This document shows, piece by piece, positions 63,597-64,000 of a DNA stretch of 64,000 nt. A program made the position numbers and the translations under genes. Within the stretch, counting starts at the first letter, position 1. Every line of letters begins with the position of its first letter. The stretch is from Flavobacterium pokkalii (lineage in GTDB: Bacteria > Bacteroidota > Bacteroidia > Flavobacteriales > Flavobacteriaceae), in NCBI RefSeq assembly GCF_014596575.1, contig NZ_NASZ01000019.1:1-64000 (forward strand), in the 5' to 3' direction. Below the pieces are notes generated by a model that was given only the letters and a program-made list of their open reading frames with translations, did not search any database and was not told the DNA's origin.

Positions 63597-64000
63597 TTAC
63601 AGGAAAATTTTCAACAGATAATAACAAATAGCAGCCAAAAGTGCCGAGATAGGAATTGTTAAAATCCAGGCCCAGATTAAACTCACCGTTACTCCCCAGC
63701 GAACCGCCGAAACACGTTTAGTTAACCCAACACCAATAATAGAACCTGTAATGGTATGCGTAGTACTTACCGGAATTTTTAAGTGCTCTGTAAAATACAA
63801 AGTTAAAGCTCCGGCGGTTTCTGCAGCAACTCCTTCAAAAGAAGTTACTTTAGTAATCTTAGACCCCATTGTTTTTACAATTTTCCAACCACCACTTAAA
63901 GTTCCTGCTGCAATTGCCGAATAACAGGCTAATGGAATCCATTCCGGCATAATTCCTGGTGTATCTCCATCCGGTAAAGCCACCTGCAACCAGCTTGGCA
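63597..64000 (-). CDS. PiT-family inorganic phosphate transporter, C-terminal part
   Basis: The last 134 or so codons of a transporter continuing past the window edge; no start is visible and the frame is open to base 64000. GTLSGGWKIVKTMGSKIT and the second PiT signature STTHTITGSIIGVGLTKR, with membrane helices ending IPISALLAAICYYLLKIF, identify the family. It takes up phosphate with H+ or Na+. A hairpin terminator closes the gene. Confidence 0.92.
   Translation of the reverse strand, partial: PSWLQVALPDGDTPGIMPEWIPLACYSAIAAGTLSGGWKIVKTMGSKITKVTSFEGVAAETAGALTLYFTEHLKIPVSTTHTITGSIIGVGLTKRVSAVRWGVTVSLIWAWILTIPISALLAAICYYLLKIFL

Overview
The window looks like chromosomal DNA of a Flavobacterium-like member of the Bacteroidota. 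The DNA is A+T-rich, Shine-Dalgarno sites are weak or absent, and several promoters match the Bacteroidota pattern TTTG-N17-23-TAnnTTTG. Typical gene content includes a gliding-motility type C-terminal domain protein with PorP/SprF and OmpA partners (type IX secretion), bacillithiol and menaquinone genes, and many secreted lipoproteins. All protein family names come from reading the sequences; no database search was run. Both ends cut a gene: a sodium/solute symporter on the left and a PiT phosphate transporter on the right.

Layout. 1-2.3 kb: SSS transporter and birA (minus). 2.4-8 kb: a forward housekeeping run rsfS-ftsH, then LUD protein-cdsA-psd-acyl-CoA-binding protein-exported superoxide dismutase. 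8.1-13.4 kb: OstA-like protein, class III aminotransferase, TPR protein, aroE. 13.5-17.7 kb: two secreted carbohydrate-active candidates (sialate O-acetylesterase-like and beta-helix) and tRNA-His. 17.8-20.2 kb (minus): a hotdog thioesterase, menF and bshB1. 20.3-26.7 kb: beta-helix lipoprotein, bestrophin, an orphan lipoprotein and pheT. 26.7-35.2 kb (minus): fasciclin protein, the type IX cluster and rpsA. 35.3-36.4 kb: an accessory methyltransferase in repeat-rich DNA. 36.4-49.7 kb: mostly housekeeping (hsp20, cmk, M1 peptidase, smpB, pcm, oxidoreductases, yggS homologue, exonuclease/GIY-YIG protein, K+ channel, miaA, acyl-ACP thioesterase). 49.7-52.5 kb: a small accessory patch with a zeta-toxin-like ATPase and an overlapping 48-residue partner. 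52.5-64 kb: nucleosidase, TPR protein, gyrA, clpC, an orphan gene, a RimB-RimK fusion, an EamA transporter and the PiT transporter.

The most unusual structure is a recurring insertion architecture. At two places an orphan gene of unknown function sits between two copies of the 3' end of the gene upstream. The lipoprotein gene at 22975-23883 is followed by a diverged 24-codon copy of the bestrophin 3' end. The orphan gene at 60133-61062 lies between two 35/36-identical copies of the clpC terminator hairpin. This suggests that orphan genes enter the chromosome together with the donor's copy of the neighbouring gene end. The orphan gene at 60133 also seems to be frameshifted near its 3' end.

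No rRNA, CRISPR array, prophage or complete insertion sequence was seen.
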